Assembly (NCBI GenBank): GCA_964477295.1
Contig: CAYZEZ010000006.1
Location: 1 to 40,625, forward strand
DNA length: 40,625 bases
Direction of reading: 5' to 3'
DNA from: CAYZEZ01 sp964477295
GTDB taxonomy: Bacteria > Bacteroidota > Bacteroidia > Bacteroidales > SM23-62
Shown in pieces: positions 8,782 to 17,240 of the stretch. The first letter of the stretch is position 1. Each line of letters opens with the position of its first letter. Position numbers and translations under genes: made by a program. The notes under the pieces are model-generated. The model was given only the letters and a program-made list of their open reading frames with translations, had not been told where the DNA came from and ran no database searches.

Positions 8782-8824
8782 ATTCTGAACTTGCCTTCCC
8801 TGACGTAGGTCAGGGTTTCAGAAT
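8782..8824. repeat. REP-like nested hairpin
   Basis: Outer arms ATTCTGAA (8782-8789) and TTCAGAAT (8817-8824) enclose an inner stem CCCTGAC / GTCAGGG (8798-8804 and 8809-8815) with a four-base loop. The sequence resembles the widespread extragenic palindrome type in Bacteroidetes that begins GTCATTCTGAAC. A single copy was noticed here, so the call rests on structure and recalled similarity. Confidence 0.5.
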
Positions 8825-8845
8825 CCGTATTTAGCTAATAATGAG

Positions 8846-8901
8846 ATCCTGATCCCGAGTAATCCCCCCCGAGTGCTCGGGGGGGCACGGCGGGACAGGA
8901 T
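8846..8901. repeat. GC-rich nested palindrome
   Basis: A 10-bp perfect stem, CCCCCCCGAG (8864-8873) against CTCGGGGGGG (8876-8885), sits inside imperfect outer arms (ATCCTGATCCC and GGGACAGGAT). It is markedly more GC-rich than the surrounding DNA. It lies between two plus-strand genes and could terminate transcription or be a REP-type element. A run of nine T (8938-8946) follows 50 bases later. Confidence 0.5.
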
Positions 8902-9049
8902 GGCCATTTTAAATGAAAAAGGTACTTTTGGGACAGCTTTTTTTTTAATTCGTAATATGAATTTGCAAGAATCTGTGTAACTTGGGTTGGAGCGCAACCA
9001 TTTTAAATCTAAACCCGTCATTATCTTATATGCCTAAAACAATCGTGTT

Positions 9050-10537
9050 ATGAAGCCATTAAAATCCTTTCTATGGTTGCTGGTTATTATGCCGGCATTT
9101 ATTTTCAGCTCCTGTGAAAAACAACCTGATGTTGAACAGGAAGGGACCCTCGAACTAGGGATAGTACTTGACCAGCTTCAAGGACAGCTTAAAAGTGCCC
9201 TGGAAGACAGCAGCAATGCAGGGACACATTCTGTGGTTATCAGCATAGTCAATGAGGATGGTGAACTGGTGATGGACAATGAGCGCCTGGAAATATATAA
9301 TTTTGGCGGACACTGGGTGACAAAGGAGATTAAGCTTAAAACAGGGATTTACAAACTGATCAAGTTTTTCGTCGTTGATCCTGAAGGCAATGTCCGGTTA
9401 GCTGCCCCTCTCGAAGGATCTCCCAAGGCATACCTGGTGAATCACCCGCTCCCGCTGCCCTTTGAGATCATGAAGGAACAGGTTACCCGGGTAGTGCCCG
9501 AAGTGCTCCTGGTGGTTGAAGATCCGCCTGAAGCATTCGGTTATGTAACATTCGGCTACTCTGTGGTTAAAACCCTTGATTTTTTCATTGCTGTTTATAT
9601 TGACGACCCAAGGATCATGGCGCCCATCATGTGGACCGATGCCAAACTTACCGTCATCCTTGATTCTGTCTGGAGGCATTCATTCAAGCTTGAACCCCGG
9701 ATCAACAAGGTTACTGTAAGAGATGGTTACTGGCAATACCTGCTGGTCGTCGATAAGGAGGGTTTTCTACCGGTAAAGCTAAAGATATCGCGTGATGAAC
9801 TTTTCAAAACAAATCCTGAAAATCCCTTACTGGTAGGATTACCGGTAAATAATTTCCAAATGCTGGTGCTGCAGCCCGGCCCCGAGAAGGGCAAGGATGC
9901 CATGATCAGCAAGTCACTGCCGGATGAGAATTTTGGGGATTACCCGTATTTTCAGGCCATGACAGATTTACCAATGTCCAGTATTGAGCAGCATAAGCTG
10001 TCGCGCAGCCTGGTTGAATGGGACCTGAACCAGCTGCCTAAAAGTGCTGTCATCAAAAAGGCAATATTAACACTCTATTATCCTTATAATGTATACCCGG
10101 ATACACTGCCTTTCATTGATGATGCGGGAAATAAATATACCGGTATTGATTCATCTGAGGTTCCTTATGAATTAAAATATGCTGCCGTTTTGCAAAGGGT
10201 ACTCTCGCCATGGGAAGAGTACAAAGTAACCTGGATGAACCAGCCGGAAACCACTGAAGAAAACCAGGTATTCATACCGCGAAAGGACTATATCCTGTAT
10301 GATTATAATTGTGTGGATCGTTTTGTTCCCCCTGTCAGCGAGGTGGTGGATGTGACTGCACTATTAACCGACATGGTCAAATCCGGGCAGCATAGCATGT
10401 TGATGAAACTGGTCAACGAAGAGGTTTATGAAATGTTCAGGTTTGCATCCAGTGATTTCAATGTACTATCTCCTGTTAGTTCTGAATTACGCACACTCTG
10501 GCCAAAACTGGAGATCTATTATGCACTGCCTGAATAA
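9050..10537 (+). CDS. DNRLRE-domain lipoprotein
   Basis: A 495-residue protein with a lipoprotein signal (FIFSSCEK, lipidated Cys at residue 22), so it is membrane-anchored. Residues about 30-260 are a beta-rich region resembling carboxypeptidase-regulatory or DUF4493-like folds. Residues about 270-490 match a DNRLRE domain: LQPGPEKGKDAMI, NFGDYPYFQA, SLVEWDLNQLPKSAVIKKA and the typical WEEYKVTWMNQP. DNRLRE domains are often found on extracellular glycan-associated proteins. There is no catalytic motif. It is an isolated gene with a strong terminator 23 bases downstream. The exact ligand is unknown. Confidence 0.78.
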   Translation: MKPLKSFLWLLVIMPAFIFSSCEKQPDVEQEGTLELGIVLDQLQGQLKSALEDSSNAGTHSVVISIVNEDGELVMDNERLEIYNFGGHWVTKEIKLKTGIYKLIKFFVVDPEGNVRLAAPLEGSPKAYLVNHPLPLPFEIMKEQVTRVVPEVLLVVEDPPEAFGYVTFGYSVVKTLDFFIAVYIDDPRIMAPIMWTDAKLTVILDSVWRHSFKLEPRINKVTVRDGYWQYLLVVDKEGFLPVKLKISRDELFKTNPENPLLVGLPVNNFQMLVLQPGPEKGKDAMISKSLPDENFGDYPYFQAMTDLPMSSIEQHKLSRSLVEWDLNQLPKSAVIKKAILTLYYPYNVYPDTLPFIDDAGNKYTGIDSSEVPYELKYAAVLQRVLSPWEEYKVTWMNQPETTEENQVFIPRKDYILYDYNCVDRFVPPVSEVVDVTALLTDMVKSGQHSMLMKLVNEEVYEMFRFASSDFNVLSPVSSELRTLWPKLEIYYALPE

Positions 10538-10560
10538 TTATATTTGCACCCACAGAATAG

Positions 10561-10594
10561 AATCCCGGTCATATAAAATGGCCGGGATTTTTTT
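10561..10594 (+). terminator. Strong rho-independent terminator
   Basis: AATCCCGGTCAT (10561-10572) pairs with ATGGCCGGGATT (10578-10589) with one G-T wobble and a five-base loop. The stem ends in a run of seven T (10588-10594). It lies just after the lipoprotein stop. Confidence 0.88.
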
Positions 10595-10638
10595 GGTTCG
10601 CCTGGCATGGTCTAAGATTTATTATAATTTAAATTTAA

Positions 10639-10716
10639 CGAACCGCCGTATGCCGAACGGCATATACGGTGGTGTGAGAGGACAACAGGTGAACTAATCA
10701 CCTGCTTCCTACTCGA
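10639..10716 (+). mobile_element. Group II intron remnant: domains V and VI (3' end) only
   Basis: ACCGCCGT (from about 10642) pairs with ACGGTGGT (from about 10666), closing a TGCC-GAAC-GGCA upper stem, the layout of domain V. The linker GTGTGAGAGG leads into a domain VI-like stem (CAGGTG / CACCTG at 10686-10691 and 10698-10703) and the typical 3' boundary CCTACTCGAT (10707-10716), with the likely branch-point A at 10711. Bacterial group II introns of Bacteroidetes end in closely similar sequence. No 5' end (GTGYG) and no reverse transcriptase gene is nearby, so only the last roughly 80 bases survive. An 11-base inverted repeat (10622-10632 and 10734-10744) brackets the fragment. Confidence 0.72.
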
Positions 10717-10811
10717 TTAATGTACTATGCAGCTTAAATTATAAGGAGTTATAGTTCCCTGAGATTTATTATGTTTAAATTTCCCTGGTATTGTATTTTA
10801 GTAATTAATTA

Positions 10812-10961
10812 AAGTTGCCAGTTACAAGTTACCAGTTGCCAGGTGTCTGAATAACAGTCATATATGAATTAGTAAATGATACAAATTTAATTACTATTTT
10901 AATTTATGTTATTGACTATTAATACTTTACCCAGTGCCCAGTACCCAGTACCTGGCAACTT
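10812..10961. repeat. Intergenic inverted-repeat element, copy 1
   Basis: A 150-bp element with terminal inverted repeats: left AAGTTGCCAGTTAC, right GTACCTGGCAACTT (13 of 14 complementary). The left arm carries internal repeats of the unit AGTTRCCAG and the right arm repeats of CCCAGTRCC. An AT-rich centre begins with TGTCTGAATAACAGTCA (10844-10860). A second copy lies at 38290-38454. It ends 34 bases before the ATG of the DsrE-like gene, so it may affect that gene's expression. No clear target site duplication was seen. Confidence 0.75.
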
Positions 10962-10995
10962 GAGTTAATTATAACAGTTCTTAAATCCAACACTC

Positions 10996-11424
10996 ATGAA
11001 AAACAAATTATTTTTTCTTTCTGTTCTTGTACTTTTTACCGGTTTAGTCAATCGTATAAATGCGCAGGAAAACAAAGTCAATACTGCTTCCGACACGCTG
11101 GTGGTGATGTGGTCGAGCGCTGATCCGGACATAGCAGATAAAGTGTGCCTGATGTATACTCAAAATGCCAAGAAATGGCATTGGTTTGAGGAAGTCATCC
11201 TGATTGTCTGGGGGCCATCCCAGAAAACCCTGGCTGAAAATGAAAAACTCCAGGAGAGGATAAAAACCATGAAGGAAGAAGGGGTCATCCTTGAAGCATG
11301 TGTATATTGTTCTAAAATGCTTGGCGTTGAGGATGATCTGAAAGAATGTGGAATTGATGTTAAGGGCATGGGGGTTCCTTTAACCAAATACCTGAAACGA
11401 GGCTATAAAATGCTTTATTTTTAG
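10996..11424 (+). CDS. Exported DsrE-family protein
   Basis: A 142-residue protein with an N-terminal signal peptide (about 1-23, ending INAQ). The mature part follows the DsrE/DsrF fold pattern: a first strand TLVVMWSSADPD, a second strand EEVILIVWGPSQKTL, a helix with charged residues, GVILEACVYCSKMLGV and GVPLTKYLKRGYKMLYF. Cytoplasmic DsrE/TusD proteins carry sulfur on a conserved Cys. Here the Cys pair in ACVYC and one in KECGI are candidates, but an exported form with a sulfur-relay role is unproven. It is preceded by the inverted-repeat element and followed after 62 bases by a lactonase-like gene. Confidence 0.78.
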   Translation: MKNKLFFLSVLVLFTGLVNRINAQENKVNTASDTLVVMWSSADPDIADKVCLMYTQNAKKWHWFEEVILIVWGPSQKTLAENEKLQERIKTMKEEGVILEACVYCSKMLGVEDDLKECGIDVKGMGVPLTKYLKRGYKMLYF

Positions 11425-11447
11425 TTCTCCTTTATGTGGATATTACT

Positions 11448-11455
11448 TAAGTTTG
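11448..11455 (+). promoter_or_regulatory. Putative -7 box for the lactonase-family gene
   Basis: TAAGTTTG matches TANNTTTG and ends 31 bases before the ATG at 11487. No matching -33 element is evident. Confidence 0.35.
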
Positions 11456-11486
11456 TGTAAAGGACATCAATCACTAAATCCACATT

Positions 11487-12626
11487 ATGAGATCATTAAT
11501 TGTCGTTCCGTTATTTCTTTTTTCTTGTCAGTCATCAATCCATAATGCAGGAGAAAAAATGAAGTTTTATGTCGGAGCCAACGACAGGAACCAAAAAAAT
11601 TCCATTGTGCTTTGCGAATTGGATGTATCCACCGGAGAGATGGTGAAGCTGGATTCCTTTTCAGGTGCATTGAGTTCTTCATACCTGGCGATTTCTCCGG
11701 ATAATAAATATCTGTATGCCGTTAACAGTGAAACCAATCCCGAAACCGGGAACCAAAAAATCACCAGTTTTTCTATTGATCCTGAAACAGGTGCCCTGAA
11801 ATTATTGAACAGCCAGTCTTCCGAAGGCAGAGGGCCATGTCATATCTCCGTTCATCCTTCCGGTAAATATGTTTTTACTGCCAATTACAGCAGCGGCACC
11901 ATTGCGATACACCCGGTGAATGCGGACGGCAGCCTGGCACCCGCATCAGATATTGAACAGCATGAAGGAACAGGTCCTGACAAAGAAAGACAGGAAGCGG
12001 CCCATGCTCATTTCATTTGTGCCGGTCCGCAGGGAAAATATGTGCTGGCAGTTGACCTGGGAATTGATAAAGTAATGAATTATGTATTCGATGAGAGTAC
12101 GGGTAAATTAGCACCCAATGCCAATCAGGCCTTTTTTGAGACCAAGCCTGGTGCAGGTCCGCGGCATCTCGATTTTCATCCTTCCGGAAAATTTGTTTAT
12201 ATCGTAAACGAACTAAATGGTTCCTTAACGGCTTGTAGTTACGATCAGGATGATGGAGTGATATCCGAAATTAACACCCTCATGAACCTTCCTGCCGATT
12301 TTTCAGGATTCAATAAATCGGCTGCCGTAAGGGTTCATCCAAATGGAAAATTTGTATATGCATCAAACAGGGGGGACCGCAACAGCATCTCCTCATTCAG
12401 TATCCAGGAAGATGGTTCCATTGAACTTTTACAGGTGCAGGATAAAAAAATCAACTGGCCGAGGGATTTCAACATCGATCCGACAGGTAAATACCTGCTG
12501 GCTGAAAATATGAATGGAAACAACATTGTTGTTTTCCGGATCGATCCTTCATCGGGAAAATTGACAGAAACAGAGAACAAGCTTCTGATCAGCCAGCCGA
12601 CCTGCATTGTATTTTTTGGAAATTAG
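11487..12626 (+). CDS. Lactonase-family beta-propeller lipoprotein (6-phosphogluconolactonase-like)
   Basis: A 379-residue protein of the 7-bladed propeller lactonase family (Pgl type). Evidence: repeated blades of the form HPSGKYVFTANYSSGTIAIH, HPSGKFVYIVNELNGS and HPNGKFVYASNRGDRNSI, the signature GPRHLDFHPSGKF, and a closing PTCIVFF. Family members include cytosolic E. coli 6-phosphogluconolactonase, but this one has a short signal with a lipobox-like FLFSC (Cys at residue 14), so it is probably a periplasmic or outer-membrane lipoprotein. That makes hydrolysis of a sugar lactone outside the cytoplasm more likely than a role in the pentose phosphate pathway. The length is normal. Confidence 0.85.
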   Translation: MRSLIVVPLFLFSCQSSIHNAGEKMKFYVGANDRNQKNSIVLCELDVSTGEMVKLDSFSGALSSSYLAISPDNKYLYAVNSETNPETGNQKITSFSIDPETGALKLLNSQSSEGRGPCHISVHPSGKYVFTANYSSGTIAIHPVNADGSLAPASDIEQHEGTGPDKERQEAAHAHFICAGPQGKYVLAVDLGIDKVMNYVFDESTGKLAPNANQAFFETKPGAGPRHLDFHPSGKFVYIVNELNGSLTACSYDQDDGVISEINTLMNLPADFSGFNKSAAVRVHPNGKFVYASNRGDRNSISSFSIQEDGSIELLQVQDKKINWPRDFNIDPTGKYLLAENMNGNNIVVFRIDPSSGKLTETENKLLISQPTCIVFFGN

Positions 12627-12784
12627 CTCCATCCATCTCAGGACAATAAAAAATGCATTTCTTGACTTTCTGCATTTATTGGGAAAATTTTATATAAGAT
12701 TATCCTTTCCTGTCCTTTCAGATATTGCTTGCATCGGATATTTCAGATTTTTAGGTTGTGTCTTCATACTAAATACTATGAAAA

Positions 12785-13180
12785 ATGAATTTGACTAAAG
12801 TTTATTTCCGGATTTTCCTTTTGCTATTTCTTATTTTTATTTCGCCTAAAGGATATTTTGTCCAAACTGCAGTCCCTGGAGGTAATAATACAACAAATAC
12901 AGAGGCGGGGCCGGCATTTGTAAGTTACAAAGAAACGCATTTCACCCAAAAAGGATATACAGTTTTTTTTGGTGGAAATTATAACAGAACCCATACCTTT
13001 GAAAACTCCGTTGGATGTAGTTGAGGTTAAAACTGGAATTTCCTGTATGGAGATTTTTAGGATTTGAAGTAGCCGCCCTGACTAATATCAATAAATTCAA
13101 ATCCTATGCCGGCTTGGATTTTTGTCTCACATTTGGGAGGATCGGGAATGAAAAGAACCTGAATTCTCATATTTTTGATT
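12785..13180 (+). pseudogene. Remnant of an outer-membrane or secreted protein gene
   Basis: ATG 12785 opens a frame with a clear signal peptide (IFLLLFLIFISPKGYF) that stops at 13022-13024 after 79 codons. A second frame overlapping that stop encodes FLGFEVAALTNINKFKSYAGLDFCLTFGRIG, which looks like the closing beta-strands of an outer-membrane beta-barrel protein. The two parts are in different frames and together are much shorter than such proteins. The simplest reading is a gene reduced by a deletion plus a frameshift. The second frame runs on into the flavodoxin gene. The family is not identified. Confidence 0.4.
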
Positions 13181-13181
13181 C

Positions 13182-13688
13182 ATGGAGAAAGTGGCCATAT
13201 TATTTGGTTCGTCTACGGGAAATACTGAGTCGATAGCCCGGGCATTGGTACCGAGAATTGGTAAAAACATTGCTAATGCCTTTAATGTATCTGACTTTTC
13301 TGTTTCCAGGCTGGCCGAATATAATAACTTGATCTTTGGAGTCTCCACCTGGGGCATTGGTGATCTGCAGGACGACTGGAAGGAGTTTTTACAAGAATTG
13401 AAAAAGGCTGACCTGAAAGGTAAAACCATCGCAATGTATGGTTTGGGAGATGCGGAATCTTATCCTGATTCCTTTGTGGATGGAATGGGAACGATTTATG
13501 AAAAAATCAGGAACAAGGGATGCCATATTATTGGACAGGTGGACACTGCCGGATACAGTTTTGAACGTTCAGGGGCCGTTTATGACGGGCAATTTATTGG
13601 TCTGCCCCTCGACGAAGACAACGAAAGTGGTTTAACGGAATTGCGCATCGATACATGGCTTAATGAAATTATGCCACAATTTAATTGA
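13182..13688 (+). CDS. fldA: Flavodoxin (long chain)
   Basis: A 168-residue FMN-binding electron carrier of the cytoplasm. The phosphate-binding loop is FGSSTGNTE (residues 8-16), followed by the isoalloxazine-contacting loops STWGIGDLQDDW and YGLGDAESYPDSFVDGMG. The GQFIGLPLDEDNES segment marks the long-chain form. Flavodoxins pass low-potential electrons to reductases and to radical SAM enzymes, which may be relevant to the glycyl radical activase 3 kb away, but that link is only inference. The start overlaps the end of a degraded gene. The 3' end is followed after 58 bases by the peptidase gene. Confidence 0.93.
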   Translation: MEKVAILFGSSTGNTESIARALVPRIGKNIANAFNVSDFSVSRLAEYNNLIFGVSTWGIGDLQDDWKEFLQELKKADLKGKTIAMYGLGDAESYPDSFVDGMGTIYEKIRNKGCHIIGQVDTAGYSFERSGAVYDGQFIGLPLDEDNESGLTELRIDTWLNEIMPQFN

Positions 13689-13746
13689 TCCATCCTTTGA
13701 TTGGGAGGAAGGGTTGGATTTACCATTCGCTCTAAATACATCTGTT

Positions 13747-15258
13747 ATGAAGAAGACAACCGGGCTGCTAATTGTTTTATTGTGGATATTATCTCCGTCA
13801 GTTGAAATTAGCGGACAAGCAATTGAAAAGGTTGATTTCAGGAAGTTTGTCAGTGGCCAGATGCTTTATTACTACGTCGATACATTAAGTTCAGACGGAT
13901 TTGAAGGAAGGCTGACCGGGCATATCGGATATGATAAATCAGCCGAATGGGTTACAGAGAAATTCAGAGAATGGGGCGTTCAGCCACTGGGCGACGACGG
14001 TAGTTACTTACAACCCTTTCCCCATCCATATACTGAAATATTTCCCGGCTGCGAAGTTCTCATGCGTCTTAATGGAGAAGAACCAAAAAGCTACCAGTAT
14101 ATTGAGGAATTCATCCCAGGTTCAACATCGGGGAATGGCGAAATAACAGCCGAAGTGATCTATGTGGGATATGGCATTTCAGCGCCGGAACTGGGCTATG
14201 ATGACTATGCAGATGTGGATGTCGCGGGGAAAATTGTGCTGATGGAAAGGGAAGTGCCAGTTAATACATCCCATGAGAATTTCCTGGCCTGGCGGCCTTA
14301 TTCCTTTCATCAGTATAAGCTGTTGAATGCAGTTAAGCACGGAGCATCGGGAATGCTGTATAATTACCTCATAGCAAATCCAAATAATGCCTGGTCGGAA
14401 GGATTCATTTATTCCCATATCGGTAAAAAAGCGATGGAGGATATTTTCGACCAGACCGGCGAACAGCCTGACAGCATAGTAAAACAGATAAAAGAGACAT
14501 TACAGCCCCATTCATTTAATACAGGAAAAACCTTTACGATTAAAAACGAAACCAGGCATCATCCCGACGGCACAGGATCAAACGTTTTTGGATTTATTGA
14601 AGGTACTGATCCTGTTTTGAAGAAGGAGTACCTTTTTATCGGTGGGCACATGGACCACCTGGGACGGTGTTATGAGATCATGCCCGGGGCAAACGACAAT
14701 GCTTCTGGTGTTGCTGTCACACTCGGCATTGCAGAAGCCCTTTCAAAATCTGCCATAAAACTAAAGCGATCAGTTGTTTTTATTTTAACTGGTGCAGAGG
14801 AGGCCGGGTTAGCCGGCGTTCAGTATTTCCTGAAAAATCCTGTGGTTTCCTCTCTCGACAACATAAAGGGTTTTATCAATATGGATGCAGTAGGTATTGG
14901 AACCAGGATCCATGTTGGATTTGCAAAGAATTACCCGGAGTTTTTTTCATACCTGGAAAAGGCAAACCAGCAATTCAATTATGATCTGTCGGGAAGTCAT
15001 TCCTCTAACATCGGCAGGCCCAGATTAGATGCCGCATTATTTGATTGGTACGGGATCCCGGTACTTTCAATAGGCACATCCGGAGGCAATTCCACAGGTA
15101 ACTACAGGTACCATACACCTTACGATAATATTTCCAATATAGAGCCGGAGATCATGTTAGACCTTGCTGAATTGTTGTTTAATTCCATTGTTGAGATGGC
15201 AAACGAAGACCAGCTAAGCATAAAACGAGGTGAAGTAAGGGAAGAATTCCTAAAATGA
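13747..15258 (+). CDS. Exported M28-family metallopeptidase with PA domain
   Basis: The frame opens earlier at 13663, but ATG 13747 starts a proper signal peptide (MKKTTGLLIVLLWILSPSVEISGQ), giving 503 residues. A protease-associated domain (YGISAPELGYDDYADVDVAGKIVLM) precedes an M28 catalytic domain with the zinc ligands in order: GGHMDHLG (His near 300), ANDNASGVAV (bridging Asp), GAEEAGLAG (catalytic Glu then metal Glu), INMDAVGIG (Asp) and YHTPYDN (His). Known members are aminopeptidases or carboxypeptidases using two zinc ions. It should act in the periplasm or outside. It follows flavodoxin without a terminator. Confidence 0.9.
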   Translation: MKKTTGLLIVLLWILSPSVEISGQAIEKVDFRKFVSGQMLYYYVDTLSSDGFEGRLTGHIGYDKSAEWVTEKFREWGVQPLGDDGSYLQPFPHPYTEIFPGCEVLMRLNGEEPKSYQYIEEFIPGSTSGNGEITAEVIYVGYGISAPELGYDDYADVDVAGKIVLMEREVPVNTSHENFLAWRPYSFHQYKLLNAVKHGASGMLYNYLIANPNNAWSEGFIYSHIGKKAMEDIFDQTGEQPDSIVKQIKETLQPHSFNTGKTFTIKNETRHHPDGTGSNVFGFIEGTDPVLKKEYLFIGGHMDHLGRCYEIMPGANDNASGVAVTLGIAEALSKSAIKLKRSVVFILTGAEEAGLAGVQYFLKNPVVSSLDNIKGFINMDAVGIGTRIHVGFAKNYPEFFSYLEKANQQFNYDLSGSHSSNIGRPRLDAALFDWYGIPVLSIGTSGGNSTGNYRYHTPYDNISNIEPEIMLDLAELLFNSIVEMANEDQLSIKRGEVREEFLK

Positions 15259-15397
15259 CCCGATTCGCGCAATTACACTTGATGAACATATCCTGTCATT
15301 TCAGATGCCTGTTACTTATTTACTAATAAAAGGTTGCTGTATGGATGCAATTGATCGGAAAATCTGTTAGCCGGATTGGGGATTAATTCAGGCTGAT

Positions 15398-16270
15398 TCA
15401 TTGATCAATAAAACCAAACTTTTCTAAAAACTCATCTGTCCTTTCTAGGATCTCCTCATCGAAATAGGTAGCGTATTTTTCATTTCCTTCGCCCAGGTAA
15501 TGTGGGCGGCCCTCATAGGTTATTAACTCAAAATGATTACCAAGACGGACGGTTTCATCCCTGAAGTAGCTGACAACCCAGTATGGAACCATACAATCAT
15601 CTGTCCCGTGAAATTCAATGGCCGGGGGGAGGCCTGGTTTCAGGTTGTGAAAGGGAGAGATAGACCAGATCTCTTTTTTCCGGTCCCCCATCAGCCGGTC
15701 GGCCCAGGCTTCCATGGTGTTTACATTGCTGGAATAAAGCAGGAGGGCATTGGGCACCGGGCTGGTATCCAGATTGTCGGTTGCTTCATTAATATCATCA
15801 AACATGGCGGTTGATAATGCCAGTTGCCCCCCGGCAGATTGTCCGCTTGCAATTATTTTTTCCGGATCGATGTTAAATGATGCTGCGTTTTCTCTTACCC
15901 ATCTCATAGCAGTCCTGGCATCTTTTACAGATTCAACGGGGGTAATATCCGGGTGAGGCACATGTCCGTCCCCTGTTATGGAGAGCCGGTATTGAAAGGA
16001 GAATGTCACAAAGCCCTTCCTGGCAAATCGTTTGCAGGCGTTATGAAATTCGGAAGGGCTTCCATAAGCCCATCCCCCTCCATGAAAAAAGGCAATGGCT
16101 GGATTAAGCTCCTTTTTCAAAGTTTCCTCGGTATAAAACACATCCACCTTCAGTTCAGTTCCACTAATGGTTTTATAAATTCTCTTATCCTGGATGACCT
16201 CCTTGTCCTGAGCCAGAATGCTTGCACTGAATGCAAGACAGGTAATGAAAAAAAATGCGGTTAATTTCAT
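15398..16270 (-). CDS. Exported alpha/beta-hydrolase esterase (HSL-like)
   Basis: A 290-residue protein with a signal peptide (about 1-20, ending SILAQ). The oxyanion motif FHGGGWAYG, the nucleophile elbow ASGQSAGGQLAL (Ser in GQSAG), and later HGTDDCMVPYW (Asp) and GRPHYLGE (His) complete a catalytic triad of the hormone-sensitive-lipase/esterase group. It should hydrolyse carboxylic esters in the periplasm, for example acetyl groups on sugars; the substrate is unknown. It lies 81 bases downstream of the glycyl radical activase in the same direction, so it may be the third gene of that operon. It converges on the M28 peptidase. Confidence 0.88.
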   Translation of the reverse strand: MKLTAFFFITCLAFSASILAQDKEVIQDKRIYKTISGTELKVDVFYTEETLKKELNPAIAFFHGGGWAYGSPSEFHNACKRFARKGFVTFSFQYRLSITGDGHVPHPDITPVESVKDARTAMRWVRENAASFNIDPEKIIASGQSAGGQLALSTAMFDDINEATDNLDTSPVPNALLLYSSNVNTMEAWADRLMGDRKKEIWSISPFHNLKPGLPPAIEFHGTDDCMVPYWVVSYFRDETVRLGNHFELITYEGRPHYLGEGNEKYATYFDEEILERTDEFLEKFGFIDQ

Positions 16271-16351
16271 AAATTATCCATTTAATGATCAGTATATATG
16301 TTGAAGCTCTTCGCTCTGCATTGCCCTCCTGGCCGGAACATGACGATTAAA

Positions 16352-17227
16352 TTATTTTAGTTTAGAGTTCCAGTAGTTGATTTTATTTTCGTCAGCAGTT
16401 TTAATCCCGGGTAATGGATTTACATAGCCATATCGAAAATACTTTGCATTTCCTGTGTTATGATATGGCAGAATGGTGATCTTGTCCAGTTTTGGATATT
16501 CTTGTTTGATCTGTTGCAACCTTTTCAGGTGTCCGGGATCATCATTAACACCAGGTACAAGGGGGCACCTGAGATCAATCCGTGCCCCTTTATTGTACAG
16601 CAAGTCAAAATTCTGGTTGATCAGGTGATTGGAGGCCTTTGTAAACTCAACGTGTTTGCCGGGATTTGTTGCTTTGTAATCAAAAAGAAACATATCTACA
16701 AATGGGAATATTTCTTCGAATTGCTTCTGCGGAGCCAGTCCGCTTGTATCCAGGCAAGTGTGAATTCCATTACGCTTAGCTGTTTGTAGCAACTCAAGCG
16801 TAAATTCAAACTGGAGCATAGGCTCGCCACCGGAAACGGTTAGCCCCCCATTTGATTCCCCGTAATAGGGAAGGTCTTTTATTACGATCTCCATGACCTG
16901 ATATACATTCATTTCCTTGCCTGTGATTCGCAATGCATCATACAGGCAGGCATCCACACATTTACCACATAATTCACAAAGGGACCTGTCAAGGTGATGG
17001 GTCTCATCTATCACAGAATGTACCTGGTTGGGGCAGGCAGTAACACACGCAAAACATTGTTCACACTTATCTTCAAGATAAGCAAGTTCTTTTTCAGGGT
17101 TAATAGATTCAGGATTATGGCACCATATGCATTTCATAGGGCATCCCTTGAGAAATACTGTGGTCCTTATACCCGGCCCGTCCTCTAATGAGTTGCGATG
17201 TATGTCCAGGATCATTGCCCTGCTCAT
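16352..17227 (-). CDS. Glycyl radical enzyme activating protein (radical SAM)
   Basis: A 291-residue cytoplasmic radical SAM enzyme. The cluster motif is CPMKCIWC (Cys 29, 33 and 36), followed by an inserted two-cluster ferredoxin domain with CEQCFACVTAC (55, 58, 61 and 65) and CELCGKCVDAC (84, 87, 90 and 94), then VSGGEPMLQ for SAM binding. The ferredoxin insert is typical of activases for glycerol-dehydratase-like and decarboxylase-like glycyl radical enzymes and is absent from the simple pyruvate formate-lyase activase. It makes the radical on the enzyme encoded 13 bases upstream. Both need an anaerobic cytoplasm. Confidence 0.93.
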   Translation of the reverse strand: MSRAMILDIHRNSLEDGPGIRTTVFLKGCPMKCIWCHNPESINPEKELAYLEDKCEQCFACVTACPNQVHSVIDETHHLDRSLCELCGKCVDACLYDALRITGKEMNVYQVMEIVIKDLPYYGESNGGLTVSGGEPMLQFEFTLELLQTAKRNGIHTCLDTSGLAPQKQFEEIFPFVDMFLFDYKATNPGKHVEFTKASNHLINQNFDLLYNKGARIDLRCPLVPGVNDDPGHLKRLQQIKQEYPKLDKITILPYHNTGNAKYFRYGYVNPLPGIKTADENKINYWNSKLK

Positions 17228-17240
17228 AGCGCTTCTGAAT

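Noticed and set aside
10428..10697. An 89-codon open frame over the lipoprotein end and the intron remnant
   Set aside because: It overlaps a real gene in another frame and its tail (NRRMPNGIYGGVRG) is just the translation of domain V, not a protein.
12645..12680. AAATGCA / TGCATTT hairpin after the lactonase gene
   Set aside because: The stem is short and AT-rich and no T-tract follows, so I do not call it a terminator.
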